A stretch of 64,000 nt of DNA. It comes from Mesaphorura yosii (taxonomy: Eukaryota > Arthropoda > Collembola > Poduromorpha > Tullbergiidae). The notes under the pieces were generated by a model that worked only from the letters and a program-made list of their open reading frames with translations, was not told the DNA's origin and did no database searches. A program made the position numbers and the translations under genes. Positions 30,201 through 40,687 of the stretch are shown piece by piece. The stretch lies in NCBI GenBank assembly GCA_009869945.1, contig WIXG01000052.1:124001-188000 (forward strand), written 5' to 3'. Numbering within the stretch: the first letter of the stretch is position 1; every line of letters begins with the position of its first letter.

Positions 30201-33200
30201 AAAGGTTTTGAGTCTGCATTTGTGCTAGAATGGTGAGGAGTAGTAATGCATAGTTCGAATTAACTAGATGCATTTATCTACTCAGAAAGATGCAGGAGGA
30301 TGATTAAAATAATCCGTGCTGCAATTGCTTGTATTCCAGGCAAAAAAAAACCGGAACCTTGCACAATTAGATATGACAATATTCATTATCTCGTAATTAA
30401 TGAACTTGACATAATTTAATCACAGTAATTTGTAATACGAGATCTCAGCTGCCATGCTGCGCTGCGGTTCGTTTGACAAATTACTCCACCGAAATTTGCC
30501 GCTGCATGCGTTTTGAACACGAACATGGAGGCCATAACCTTCACGACGTAGGACGCCGGCCTCCCGCGGCTCCCGGTTTCCAATTACTCAAACCCTTCCG
30601 TGCCAGCCGATCTTGTTCCTATCGGCACTCCTGATTCGAAATGCAGTTACAGTTCGGTACGGTTTTATGATTCGCCGCGGTAAGCGGCGCGGCCACCACT
30701 GCATCGCATACAAAAAGAAAAAAGAAACTTCATGAATATTTAATCAACTAGAAAAAATATAATATATTTCCCATCATATCACATAAAACATAATCATGTC
30801 GAGTCGCCGTGTCGAGAGTTCGGTGAGATTTCCCTCAACTCGTCCGCGAACCACACGCGGCACAATGATGCATAATAAATTCGGGTTAGGATTGACTCGC
30901 ACTACATTTCATTACTCATGTTCCTGCTCAATTCTCTCACCCTTCCCGAAAGGCAGGAGCGAAGGCGAAAGTCAATTCTTTCACCAATTCATAAGAAATC
31001 ATTGAAAAAATCCCATTTCATCGCTGCCGCGCGCCGTCATTCATTGTGTACCTTGCCTGCTAGGGTTTGTTCGCTCCTTCCCCTCACTCATTTCCCCACG
31101 CTGCGTCACCGGCATGACTGACTCGCTGAGCAGATTCATTATTCTCTTATTAAATGTCGCTACATATTACATTAAGAAATATGTGGGCTTCCGCCGCCGC
31201 CGCCACGCATTCCTGTAGCCGAAGGCAAAGGTAAATTTCTCGTTGTCGTACTCTTTTATTCCATTTATGAACTGAACTCCGTCTCTGGCACAACGCGCAA
31301 TGTGACCCTGTTCGGAGCCGACTCATTCATTATTCACAGAAGAAAGCCGTGTAAACGTCCTCTGAATTAACTCTCATCTTCCCGAACAACTTTATGGGAT
31401 ATGAACTTGGGAATGCGCACACATTTTATATTAACGCTGTTATACAAGCTATAAAAAGATCATGTAGGGTATTAAATGGTATAAACGTTATAATTGTAAT
31501 TTCCCCTCGCTCGCCTTTCTTATCGTGTCATCGGCAGAAGCGGCACGAGCGGAGGGAAATAATCTCGTCGGAACATAGCCAAATTTGACTGGGTGACTCC
31601 TGACTTAATGATCATCCGTAATGACTCCATTTGATTGTAAAATTTCGGGTTTTATACTTCCCGTGCATGACAGCCGGTTCATTTAAAAATACTGTGTTTT
31701 GCTTCCGACGTCGTCTGAACACAAGAGCATGAAAGTAAAATTCATGCTGGACGCAACCTTGAATCATCGGGTTCAATTCCGCCGAACGTCCTTTTCATTG
31801 AAATCACGTACATTCGCAAGATATTAGAGCTTATCGTGTTCAAGGACCTTGTTTGACATTGGAAAATCCTCACTTGATGAGGATTCGACATTCGAGATAC
31901 CGTCGGATGCAAGAATACTAAGTGGAGGAAGCAGAAGATGGGATGAAAGAAAGGGATGAAAATCTGAGACTGGAACTGGAACCATGAGGGAGAAAATGGA
32001 ACACAATGCAATGCACGCCCCATTGTAGCCGTAATGATGAGCCTCTTTCACTTTCCTGGTTGGCATTCTTCAGCTTCAGCTCGAGTGCAGCCTGAATCAC
32101 TGCTGTGAAATTACTATTAATACTCGGGTATAAATAATATCTCCAAGAGGGAGAAGGAAGGCAGTCGGAGAGAAGAATGGGGAAAGCCAGAATAAATGTG
32201 ACGCAGTCAACTTCAAGAGACGGAGTAACTTGGGATTATTTATTTGGGGAGTTTTGTGTTAATTCTGTCCTTCGTTCGTACGCTGAAGCCGTCGGTTGAG
32301 TCATCATCATCCACGTCGTCTCTTCCATCCCATTCCCGCATCTTCATCAGTGCCGAGCACCAAATCACAATGCCCGCCTGCCTGCCAGTATTTGGTAATA
32401 AAGTTAATAACAATAGACACACCTACAACACAACGGGCAATGACAATGAATCTCGGCAGGCAGAATCCATCATCATTAAAGATTATCGAAAGAGCTATAA
32501 ATAGTGAACAATGGATCAATGCGGTATGTGAAAGGAAGGAGGAAAGTTTTTCGGATAAAATTTCTGGACAAAAATAATCATTGTCTATAAATAAGTTAAT
32601 GAGGCAGCATGGAAGTATGGAATTACTGCAGTAATGGCAAGCACACCAGTGAGTCATTGAACTCCATCACCAAACACAGCAGCATGCGAGCAGAGGGATT
32701 ATTATTTCTTAACTTTTAGTCTCTATAATTAAACTTTCCCTTCAATTCGAATTCTTTCTAATTATATTAGGAAAACAATGCTGTGAGAAGTCCGATGGCG
32801 GTAGGAGTAATAATAGCACACATGAGATCTACACACCGAGTACTTAATGGCCAAACCAAGCCTCGGACGCCAAACCTCTGCGGAGCGGATTATTTTTCTA
32901 GCTAATGCTTTTCACCTATTTTCAAGCTGTGGATCATTTTTCTGGCTCCTCAAATTGTTTCTCCTTCATATCCCAAAGCACTCACTCTAAAACTTCTATC
33001 TCCTTGAAGTCCACGGATGATTGCCTTGTAAATTGCAAACACGTCGTAAAAGTAAGCGGCGGAATCGTTCTTTTGTGACGCATAAAAGCAACTTCACACT
33101 CTTATCACAGTGTTCGTCTAAGATATTTACCGAATTTGCATTATGATGAGATTTTTATTTTATTAAGCATTAAAAGGGCATGAAAATGGGTTGTGTATGC

Positions 33201-36200
33201 CTGATTCCCTTGATTCATTCTCTATGCTCTCACTCCTCGTATTTGATTTGCGAACGTAGGCCGCGTTTATCATTTGATTTCAGATTAAACGCATTAATTT
33301 ATATTAAATCGTATTTCAGCATGAAAACAAGCCGTCCTCTGGCACCATACAAAATGTGCCGGCAAATTCTCCAAGGACGCCTTGGAATTGTTGCGCACAC
33401 GCGTAAGAACAGATTTTGTAATGCTAAAGAATGAAAATCTCACACCACAATATCTCTTCCGTGAAAGGCGAAAGCCAAGGGTTGAATTGAAGCCGACGTT
33501 GACTTGTGCTTAACGCATATGTCGGAGGGACGCAGTCGATTTCAACCGAGGAGAGAAAGAAAAATGAGTTAAAGAGAAAACGAGACTTGGGGCATTATTA
33601 TGTGAAATTATTCATGAACTGATGGAAAGAAAGATGATGACGAAAGCCGTTCGTGAATCCTAACGAGAAATGAGGGCGAAGGTTGTCAGCAGGCGAAACA
33701 AAAGGACTGGATTCTTACCGAGATGGGAAACCGCACAAAACTTCAACACAACACAGTCTGCACTGCACGTTGCATCTGAAATTAGTCGGACATGGCACAC
33801 CGCTTCACAGGAACTGAAACCTTCAATATAAACGAGTCGGGTCACTGTTTATCAACCACAATAAATTTATTCTTCAGCCCTGTCCTCTTTATGATCTTTG
33901 CTGATTCCTGCATTCTTTTTCCTTCCCAACATTGTAGGCGATGTACGGAAAGGGCAATGATTGAATGAAAGAACAAAAATAAGCTATCCGTACACAGGGG
34001 CTTACTACACTCCGCACAAGGCAGAGTTCTGGAAGAAAACAAAAGGAATTCGGATTTTATGATTATTATGAGAAGTAAGACAAGGAAAAATATAATAAAA
34101 TGTCAAACAACGAATTTATAACATACTAGAAATACCATAACGCTCGAACCAGCATCCACCCACCATAGCTGAACCAACTTTTGCCTCTCCAACCAGGATT
34201 GCGTGGTTTGCACACATTTTTACTGCTGGGGTTTGAACTTCTTTAATATCTTCAGCCTCAATCTATAAATACGACTTATGACATACAGCAAAACTTTTAT
34301 ATGCGATCATAATCGGATGAGACTGAGCACGGCACGCGTTCCTAGGGATGAAAGCCGTGGAATTTTTACATTGAGCGAGAGCGTAGTAGAGAGATGCAAT
34401 CCACCCACCATACTGGTCAGTTCTATAAGAGCTGTCTTAGTTAAGCAGATTCTGAGGATTATATTTCATGGACAGCATTTCTCGGAGGCAAGACGAACCT
34501 TGCTTGTCTTTCTGGATGTCGGTGTATCATCGTCGGAAAATTCAAAGAAGATTTCAGTCAATGTTTTACGATGAGAAGTCCGGTGAGCTCATCCGCTCGT
34601 CACCGTTGCGATACGGCTTAGAAAGAAAGCTAATGGGTCGGAAGAAGACGAATTTGCTGCACGAGGCGCATGAGGCATTTTTGTAAGGCGAGTGAAAACT
34701 TTGTACCATCTTAATCGCAGTCCTTCTGAAAGACTTTAAAGCTAATATGCATGCATCTATATTGTAGCCTGCAACTTTCTCCGCTGTGTACGCACAATAC
34801 GCAAGACGAGACACTTAATGATGCTGAAGACGACGATATGTATCAGCTGGTACAAACTGCATAAAGTTAGGTCTGAGCCATTGATGAAAGCAACGATTAA
34901 TATTCTCCAATAAATCTGTCCTCTCAACTTTCTTTCAGCTTCGCTTACTAATTATGATTTAAAAACTTGTGTCGTATTAACGGATTAAGGCGGGAAACAA
35001 GAAATCGAGAGGTGGATGCTCAAGTTTACAAAATCCCCATAAAATCTTGTCGGATAAACTTTTTCTACGGTAGCCTCAGACCAGACGCAGGGAAGAAAAA
35101 TGCACTCTTTCATTGCATTCTATCCGGAACTTGCAGCAAGACAAATGGGCTTTGTAACTTTCTTCCTTTGTGAAGTATGCAAATGATACGCACTCGTTAT
35201 AGAGCACGTGTACGGGAATAATAACGCGATACAGAGGATGTGCGTGCCTGCTTTTAGGAACCTACAAATTATTCACTCAATAAAACAAAACGTGAACTTT
35301 TTCTTCATGAACATGCTCTACATTTTTACGGTGCCGAAGCTTCAGCAACTCAGTCGAAATGGGAGAAGGTTAAGAACGGGGTGGAAGCAGTCAAGTCAGA
35401 ACTGCATAAAAACAGATTACATTAACTTCAGCGACAGCAGCAGACGAGGACCACCAACTTTTCTCTATTTCCCGAACCCAGAATGAGAGACTATTAAGGA
35501 AGTGAGCAGCGTTCATTGTTCGCGTTTACCCGCCATTACAATAATACAATCAGGATGGAAATGAGGTAAGAAAGTGGAGAAAAGTGAAATAAGAGAAAGC
35601 TAGCTGAAAAAATGTGCTTTGCTGGGACAGGTTTAAAAGGTGCAGGTTGTAAGGAACGGAAGATAAATATTCAAATTTCAATTTCGTATTCGCATTCAAT
35701 GTTTAAAGGGCGAAGTAAAAACCCAGCTAAGAAGACCAAATGAATGCCATTCATCTTGCTCTTTTCGCTTAGAATTTGTGTGAGCCGCGAGTCATGTTAC
35801 CTGCTAACTTATGAACTCGGAACCCGATTTCCCGACAAAGTGAGTGACTCGCGTGCGATTTTAATTATTCTAAACGCATTTATGGTTAACTCTTTAACCT
35901 GCACATGAATGACAAGCGGTTGAGCCCACAAACTCAAATATCCCATTAAAATGCTCGGTAGTTTTATTTCCATTTCGATTCATAATTGACAGGTGGAATG
36001 TGAGTCGATCTTATTTTGCACGCTCGTATTATTACAAGTAAGAAGTGTTTCCGTGTTCTCAATTTGGGTGCCGTCTCCTACTCGCTCATCTCGATCACGA
36101 AACCGTGATCACGTCAACGGTACAAGTGATACATGTCCAATTTCCATATATTAGAAAAGTGTTTACTATTGGTTTCCGCGTGTCTTTTGTCAACACATCA

Positions 36201-36974
36201 CCACTCGACTCTCAATTCTATCAATCTATCCCATCCCAACAGAGCAATACGTTTTCGTTTCCGCTGGTTGTGCCGAGTAAGAGCACGAATTGATTTGATT
36301 CCTGAACACAAGTCGAAGTGGTACTAGCTGTTCTGCCCGTTCAGCACGCAATGATATCACATTTCCACTTGCTATGGAAGAGTCGAGTCAAGATAGCAGT
36401 CACTTTAGAATTTGCTTCACTTAAACTTGACAGCTAAAAGTAATGCATGGTAAATAGATGGTGAGCTCAATGATTTATACTGCATGCTCGTCGCTGGAGA
36501 CAAAAACAGCACAGCCAATGCTGGTTTCGCATTATTGGCACTCTGTCACTCAATTTATCACACCAAGAGTTGGGTTTTAGTTGCAATTTGTACTGTAATA
36601 CCGGAAAGATTGAAAATGGGGCATCAAGGGACTCCTCGCGCTTTTCGCTACTAGACGCCCCATTTTCAAGCCACGAAGCTGACGCTTGAGATCGTTTTTC
36701 GCATTTTGTGATTTTGTAAATGGGATTTACCTGATGACGAGAACGACTGCCCGATGCATAAGCTCAACAGGAGGACTGTTGTGAGGAGTGAGACGGCTGA
36801 ATTGTTATTAATCATGCTGTAGTGGTGCTTCGTCAGCGAGGGAAACAATTTTCTTTTGCGGTGCTTCTTTTTGATTGGGTAGACTCGACCAGTCACCAAA
36901 CCTTCTTTTGCGGAGTTATCATTCGAGCTGTCATTATAATTATCATCGTAATTCAGCTTTGTGTATGATGCCAT
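173..36974 (-). CDS. DIP/lachesin-type Ig cell-adhesion protein (partial, C-terminus off the left edge)
   Basis: Nine exons join in phase: 36974-36731, 16483-16371, 13403-13235, 13157-13119, 9523-9281, 9206-9162, 1297-1004, 915-847 and, less surely, 235-173, giving about 426 residues. The order is an N-terminal extension and signal/anchor segment (hydrophobic about 59-75), Ig1 (Cys110/Cys171, core Trp in VAWIH, the family-typical HVITRNPRI and VTHDKHRTW), Ig2 (VSLTC...AYMCIA), Ig3 (TLECE...IYKCMA), then a Thr/Pro-rich stalk. Known for the family: neuronal surface proteins, often GPI-anchored, that bind Dpr proteins or each other in synaptic partner choice; the vertebrate relatives are IgLONs. 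The GPI or membrane end lies outside the window. The first intron is about 20 kb and holds opposite-strand genes. Assignment to the DIP/lachesin group is firm; the exact orthologue is not resolved. Confidence 0.9.
236..846. other. Non-coding stretch (DIP-like intron)
   Basis: This is the intron between the stalk exon and the probable last exon in the window. A 101-codon plus-strand reading frame at 534-839 has no recognisable motif and is taken as chance. Nothing else was recognised. Confidence 0.5.
847..915 (-). CDS. DIP-like gene, exon 8 (Thr/Pro stalk)
   Basis: The exon encodes a stalk of the type ATPAPTTTPAPTTTPRPG followed by a basic HRKPK. Such a likely O-glycosylated linker after Ig3 is usual in this family. 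It lies 88 bp downstream of the Ig3 exon, with a CACAG acceptor, a GTATGT donor and matching phase 1. Confidence 0.85.
1004..1297 (-). CDS. DIP-like gene, exon 7 (Ig3)
   Basis: The exon encodes the third Ig domain: PPMVWIQHQLIGSPPGYTVT, LECETEAHP, the core Trp in NYWALEDG and FGIYKCMAKNPRGETEG. It has a TTATAG acceptor and a GTAAGC donor. The intron upstream (1298-9161) is about 7.9 kb and contains the 4.6-6.6 kb relic. Confidence 0.95.
1298..9161. other. Long DIP-like intron, mostly without recognisable genes
   Basis: This is the 7.9-kb intron between the Ig2-Ig3 hinge exon and the Ig3 exon. Besides the relic at 4584-6631 there is a faint helicase-like fragment near 3.06-3.29 kb (see findings) and a 147-codon minus-strand frame at 7820-8263 without motifs. 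The rest holds nothing I can name. Confidence 0.5.
4584..6631 (+). pseudogene. Remains of an unrecognised intron-bearing gene
   Basis: A chain of coding-like segments on the plus strand lies inside an intron of the DIP-like gene: about 4584-4740, 4760-5956, 5934-6281, then 6343-6430 and 6463-6631. The pieces change frame and meet stops, so as read it is not one intact protein. The protein is rich in Ser, Lys, Asp and Glu, with acidic patches near 5830-5900 and 6020-6060 and a later Trp/Cys-containing part (about 6460-6600, WKEWKELIEQITELCTCSEY). A plausible 61-bp intron (GTGAGT..CCCAG, 6282-6342) suggests descent from a spliced gene and not a processed retrocopy. I see no polymerase, integrase, transposase, capsid or envelope motif, so I do not call it a mobile element. 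Family unknown. Confidence 0.45.
9162..9206 (-). CDS. DIP-like gene, exon 6 (Ig2-Ig3 joint, 45 bp)
   Basis: The exon encodes GVPPAVSKLIKVSVD, the hinge between Ig2 and Ig3. Consensus GCAG acceptor and GTAAGT donor; a 74-bp intron separates it from the Ig2 exon. It enters and leaves in phase 1. Confidence 0.9.
9281..9523 (-). CDS. DIP-like gene, exon 5 (Ig2)
   Basis: The exon encodes a complete second Ig domain: VPPNIDD, VSLTCHATGSPKPTVRW, the Leu-Thr-Arg-Ile strand and MGAYMCIASNG. It carries both cysteines and the core tryptophan and ends at a GTAAGA donor. Confidence 0.95.
13119..13157 (-). CDS. DIP-like gene, exon 4 (last strand of Ig1, 39 bp)
   Basis: This small exon encodes ETAKTQFGYLHVV, corresponding to the GYLDVVVPP joint of the family. 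It sits between a TTCAG acceptor and a GTAAGT donor. Phases fit both neighbours, and the next exon begins with the expected VPP. Confidence 0.9.
   Translation of the reverse strand, partial: KLPRPSLDICTL
13235..13403 (-). CDS. DIP-like gene, exon 3 (core of Ig1)
   Basis: The exon encodes VAWIH, HVITRNPRI, VTHDKHRTWYLHI and SDAGRYMCQINT. This is the diagnostic Ig1 block of DIP/lachesin proteins and carries the second Ig1 cysteine (Cys171). It has a clear TTTTAG acceptor and a GTGGTT donor. Confidence 0.95.
16371..16483 (-). CDS. DIP-like gene, exon 2 (start of Ig1)
   Basis: The exon starts after a TTCTACAG acceptor and ends at a GTAAAT donor. It encodes the first strands of Ig1, including the sequon NIT (residues 97-99), the typical ITVPAGREVKLAC and Cys110. 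It enters in phase 1 and leaves in phase 0. Confidence 0.88.
16484..21548. other. First DIP-like intron, left part, no gene recognised
   Basis: AT-rich sequence with several short frames of low complexity. There is a CAT-repeat near 18496-18511 and a pyrimidine-rich tract near 19480-19560. No coding signature found. Confidence 0.5.
21549..22248 (+). CDS. Secreted/membrane protein with Gln-rich segment, unknown function
   Basis: Two exons, 21549-22076 and 22177-22248, are joined across a 100-bp GTAAGT..TTGTAG intron in phase 0 and give 199 residues. The start is the first ATG, directly before a signal peptide (YSFLKVSVFLLFPLLAVA). Next come a short polar region, a Gln-rich run (about 48-66), a hydrophobic membrane-type segment (about 97-119, IGGAIIGVALVLLWQYVVSW), an acidic stretch and a polybasic KTRRKRH (about 168-173) that resembles a proprotein-convertase site. 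The second exon adds 23 residues ending FEYKYRPED. An AATAAA lies at 22388. The gene lies antisense inside the first intron of the DIP-like gene. I do not recognise the family. Gene structure is likely real; function unknown. Confidence 0.75.
22388..22393 (+). promoter_or_regulatory. Polyadenylation signal AATAAA
   Basis: A canonical AATAAA lies 140 bp after the stop codon of the 199-residue protein gene and fits the end of its transcript. Confidence 0.6.
24154..24458 (+). CDS. Putative 76-residue single-pass membrane protein
   Basis: A four-base first coding exon (ATGG, 24154-24157) is followed by a 74-bp intron (GTGAGT..TCGCAG), and exon 2 runs 24232-24458. The product starts MGVSKRELAV and has one long hydrophobic segment (about 9-36, ATTAAVLAVFLLFAFIAVGA). 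A short tail with a sequon (NAT, 47-49) ends VPEIRMRLKVSI. The basic residues before the hydrophobic segment suggest a type II or signal-anchor topology. A second GTGAGA donor at about 24405 could send the message to exons I have not found, in which case this is only the 5' end of a larger gene. The codon-level pattern and splice sites look genuine; the family is unknown. Confidence 0.5.
24459..36730. other. First DIP-like intron, right part, no gene recognised
   Basis: About 12 kb without a supportable gene. It contains AAGC repeats near 24710, purine-biased tracts (26.2-26.4 kb and 29.2-30.2 kb) that create long but unconvincing reading frames, a GCC run near 31190, a 16-bp palindrome at 27074-27089 and a small hairpin at 36093-36110. 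Regulatory elements of the neural gene may lie here, but I cannot identify any. Confidence 0.45.
36731..36974 (-). CDS. DIP-like gene, first coding exon with signal/anchor segment
   Basis: The first in-frame ATG is at 36974. The exon encodes 81 residues: a polar Asn/Asp-rich start, a basic patch (KKKHRKRK, about residues 36-42) and the hydrophobic core AVSLLTTVLLLSLCIG, then ends at a GTAAAT donor in phase 1. That phase and the following Gly codon match the next exon at 16483 exactly, which is the main reason for linking two exons 20 kb apart. An internal Met at residue 54 directly before the hydrophobic core could be an alternative start giving a conventional signal peptide. The link is inference from phase, strand and content and is not proven by a transcript. 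Confidence 0.7.
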
Positions 36975-38789
36975 AATGAGATAATAAGTCCGGGCGTAAT
37001 GAGCTGAAATCGGATATAATTCTGTCAAAAGTTCAACAACACTTGCGGTCGCTGAGTTTTGTTCTGAAGAGTATTGTACTGCTGTGCTATCGGCGCGCAG
37101 CAAACAAGTTAATTAATTTGGTTTTGACATCAGACACCCTTTCTTCGTTCCAGATTGCTTGTTTGAGTTGGGCAGTGGGAGCACAATACGACCTCGCGTG
37201 CAAGCAGACCGTTAAATCAAACACTTGTCAAATTTCCACTTTCAATTGATTCCCTGAATAGGTTCTTGTGTTTCGTTTACCTCCAATTAGGAAGAAAGAA
37301 AAGACAAGGTCACTGCAAACTGCAGAAAATAATTCACACTGAGAGAAAAATGAAATGAACGGAAAATGTAAGCTTCACCCTGGTGTAATAGACAACAGTA
37401 AATTGAAGAACACTTGAATACTTCTTGAGGAGGATGTTTATGCAATAGGAGGGTTGAAAATCTGCTTCGTCTTGAGGAAGGAAACCATAAATGTATTGGA
37501 TCAGACCCCGGGCGAACGTTTCGCAATCAGAAGCACATAAATCAAGCCGGGTTCCAAATAAAATGCTACGTAATATACGACTACCCTCGTCCAAAGTCAA
37601 ACTCAAAGAATCAAAAATTAAAACAATAGAGTTTAAGTGTTAAGAGTTCAATTGCGCAAATTCAGTTAGATTTGCTAGATTTGTAGATTTCGTGTTAAGT
37701 CTCGTAGAAACTGAAGACGTTGCACGAAGTATAAGATGGTTGAGTTGGTTGACGTGGGGCAACTTGCGACAACTGAAAACAACTTGAGACGGTGAAAATC
37801 TTGAACAAATCTTCCAATTTATTCTGCAGGTGGTTTGCATTAATATATGAACTTGTTTCTTAAGCTTTCGACATTTCATACACGTTTTCACACAAATACA
37901 AGTTTGTTTTCACCCTGTTAAACTTTCTCCCCGCGCAGTCGCGTCAACTCACAACGAACACCTTTCCCCAAGCTACCGCACTGAATAAATGAGCTCGTAT
38001 CAACTGAAGATGCCCAAATTTATTTCACTTCTGAATTCACTTAACGTAAATCTGTACTATTGTTATTGTACAATGGTTTGCATCAACCACTCTTGTAGTT
38101 GGCTTGTCGGGGTAGCAGAAGTGAACGTGAAACATGGTAGCAAAGCAAAAGTACCTCAGTTCGCAATTCTACAAATGCCTAAGATTGTATGAAACTGTCC
38201 GAAGAAAACTTCCCGAAAACACGACGTACAGGTCACACTAAAGTACGGGGTAAAAGTGTTCGACAAAACGGACGAAAGCGTCAGGACGCAGAAGGTACAC
38301 ATGCTTTGAAGCTTTGATGTTGTCTCCGTAAGGATCTTTGTACAGAATGACTGACTTTACTTTTGGATTCACTTTGCCACCGCTTTCTCTCTGATGATGG
38401 GGTTTCCTGGGAATCTTTGAGTTCGGTTGACTTTTCTCTTGGCTTTCTGTTGCAGGGGTTCGTGTTTCCAATACAGACAAGCATAGCGCAAATTCTTTCC
38501 CCGTGCTGTGGTGCGAGATTCTGTGCTCCACGCGCACATTGGGACGTACTAGATGCTGTGCGTACTGGAGAAACATTTGTGGCATGGAGAGCAGAGAGGA
38601 TGAAAACTTCCCCAAACACGCCATAGCTCAGAATGAATGCAGTCTATGCCCATGAATTCAGCATGTTTGTGTCACAAGACAGCAAGATTGTAGTGTTACA
38701 ACAGAATGGAAGCATGTGTATCAAACAAAATATAATTTGAAGTATTTATATGAAAATGATATAAAATTAACATCTGCAGATATTGTTTT
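36975..38789. other. Upstream of the DIP-like gene, no clear gene
   Basis: This stretch holds the presumed promoter side of the DIP-like gene next to 36974. Minus-strand frames at 37334-37606, 37640-37891 and 38238-38624 look only mildly coding-like (for example EGSRILRSILFG), and I could not place them in any family. Confidence 0.4.
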
Positions 38790-40045
38790 GTGGCAAAAGT
38801 AGACTGGAGGAAATTTTTGTCTGTGCTGCAACACGTCAAAAATTAGGAACATCGGAATTCCGAATTTATAGGAGTTCCTACAAATTAAAGATTTAGTGGA
38901 CAATTATTTGAGCAATCACATGTAGAACTTTGTAGGTTGCCTTACACCATCCAATAAGCAATTTCGCAATCAATTCAACGTCTGAGTCAATCTTCTGCTT
39001 GGTGGCCGTGGCATTGCAGATAACTTCATCCAGAGAGAAAATACAGCAGTTTCTCGGCCCATGAAGAACGCGTGATATTTCTCGTCAATAAAGAACATGT
39101 ATCTTCTTCCATCTTCTTTCAGGGAGATGTAATAATTGAGTTCCTCGAAATAATGCAGTGTACCCATTCCAGGGGTTGCAAGAGAGCGATCAGGAAGTCC
39201 ACCACTGAATTAAAATGACTTATAGTAACAGCCAGGCTTGAGAACCCGTCGATCTTACTCTTTGCAGTGGCAAATGCCTTGTATTTGTTTCATGACTCTG
39301 GCCGCAATTGCTTAGTCTTTTCCAGCATGTGCAATCAATGGAGTCGTAACAAAAAAACATTTGGTTTCTCCTTACGACTTCGTGGTGGCAGCCATTGCGG
39401 TTTTGTTGGGACAATGAAATTTGCCAGGGTTGAACCAAGACCAAATCTTTTTAATAAGTTGTCAATGTACACCGGGTTGTGTATGCCATTGGGACGCTTC
39501 GCACAATATTCGTGCAATGCTTCAACCAAGTTGCTCCCGTGAGTTGTTTTATTCGCCAGGTACGCACAAATGAAGTAACCGGCTCTGTTATATCCAAGAT
39601 TTGAGTGTATGCCAATCAACTCCCGTGGGCTACTCCGATTCTTGATAAAATTGTCACATTTCTCGAAAAATGAAACAACATTGTCATCGCTTGGTGGTTC
39701 GTCAGCATGCTCCTGATTTGACGTATGAAGATAACAGTAATCAGCAGAATTATCTGTTACCTCCTGGATTTCGTAGTGTCTTGCTGATGTTAAGTTGATC
39801 CAGAGGTTAATTTGACCCTAAATGCCCGCAAGAACTTATGTACCACCCACAACATGAAATGGAGTCACATATAGAAGTTTTAAAAGTGCCCTACTTACAT
39901 GCCCTTGGATTTTGACTGTGTCAAAAACCATCTGATGTGTGGAGCGCAATTCACATTGACCAAGTTTGTCTTTTTCTTTCGAGTGGACACTTGAGCGCCA
40001 CAAATACATCTCCAATTACCCGGTCTGAGATGGGGAGCACTTTCC
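38790..40045 (-). pseudogene. Degenerate mRNA-capping enzyme copy
   Basis: The minus strand carries both halves of a metazoan-type bifunctional capping enzyme in order. The RNA 5'-triphosphatase part has a start similar to LGLWIDLTNTxRFY (read INLWINLTSARHYE) and an active-site loop IGIHSNLGYNRAGYFICAYL near 39575-39619, in place of the usual HCTHGFNRTGFLI. It continues with KRPNGIHNPVYIDNLLKRFG. The guanylyltransferase part has YYISLKEDGRRYMFFID near 39108-39140, with the KxDG nucleotidyl-lysine motif, then KFGIPMFLIFDVL near 38840-38870. Intron-like gaps remain (for example 39818-39898, GTAAGT..TTTAG), so it derives from a spliced gene. The catalytic Cys is Ser, the parts lie in different frames and the C-terminal OB fold is not seen. 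It is probably dead, or at best a much altered paralogue. An intact host gene is expected elsewhere. Confidence 0.75.
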
Positions 40046-40687
40046 CCATTCTGACGGATTGTCACCGAAGTTTCTTTAATCAATTCGGGAGTAGACCGGG
40101 AGTCCATGACCGTAACCACGATGAATCTAGACAAAATTCGAACTGTATGCTTATGTTAGCTGGAAACCGGACTGTATGAAACCGTGTCGCTCTTCAAAAC
40201 GATTTTTAACGACAGCGAAACGAAATGTTAAAAGAAAACCGATTTAAGAATCTGTTTTTGCAACGTGACAGAAAGAGGAGGCTAATAGCGAAGGGCTGTT
40301 AAACGACAGACCTAAAGTCGCCGTCTTGTAATACTACACTGACGCCTGAGTTCTTACTTTTGTAAATTCCGCATCATGTGTCGATGGGTCTCCTTAAGTG
40401 ACGTACCGAATACATTAAGACTAATGGCATGATTATCGCCTTCCAGTGCAGACGCAACCTCGAACCAATAATTTGCTGACGTAAATGCACAAGTTAAAAC
40501 AAGCTTCTCAGCAATTTTATTTCTTAATTGAATATTAACCGGTCAAACGTTGAAAAGAATTATTACAACAGAACAATATGGCCGGAAAATGAATAGTAAT
40601 GCAAGCAGTTATAAAACACATAAACTTGGGTTCTTTAAAGTAAATTCGTTGCCTTCAATTCCATTTTAAGTAATAAATCTCTTAACT
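40046..40687. other. Gap between capping-enzyme relic and first PHR gene
   Basis: No gene recognised. The 3' end of the first PHR-like gene lies here; a minus-strand AATAAA (TTTATT at 40516-40521) is 167 bp past its stop. Confidence 0.5.

Noticed and set aside
29683-30273. 196-codon minus-strand reading frame
   Set aside because: The frame lies in a composition-biased stretch, is rich in Leu, Phe and Arg, lacks splice context and shows no domain. Judged to be chance.
38238-38624. 128-codon minus-strand frame as the C-terminal part of the capping-enzyme copy
   Set aside because: I looked for the OB-fold motifs of the guanylyltransferase C-terminus and saw none; the overlapping 112-codon frame is equally open.
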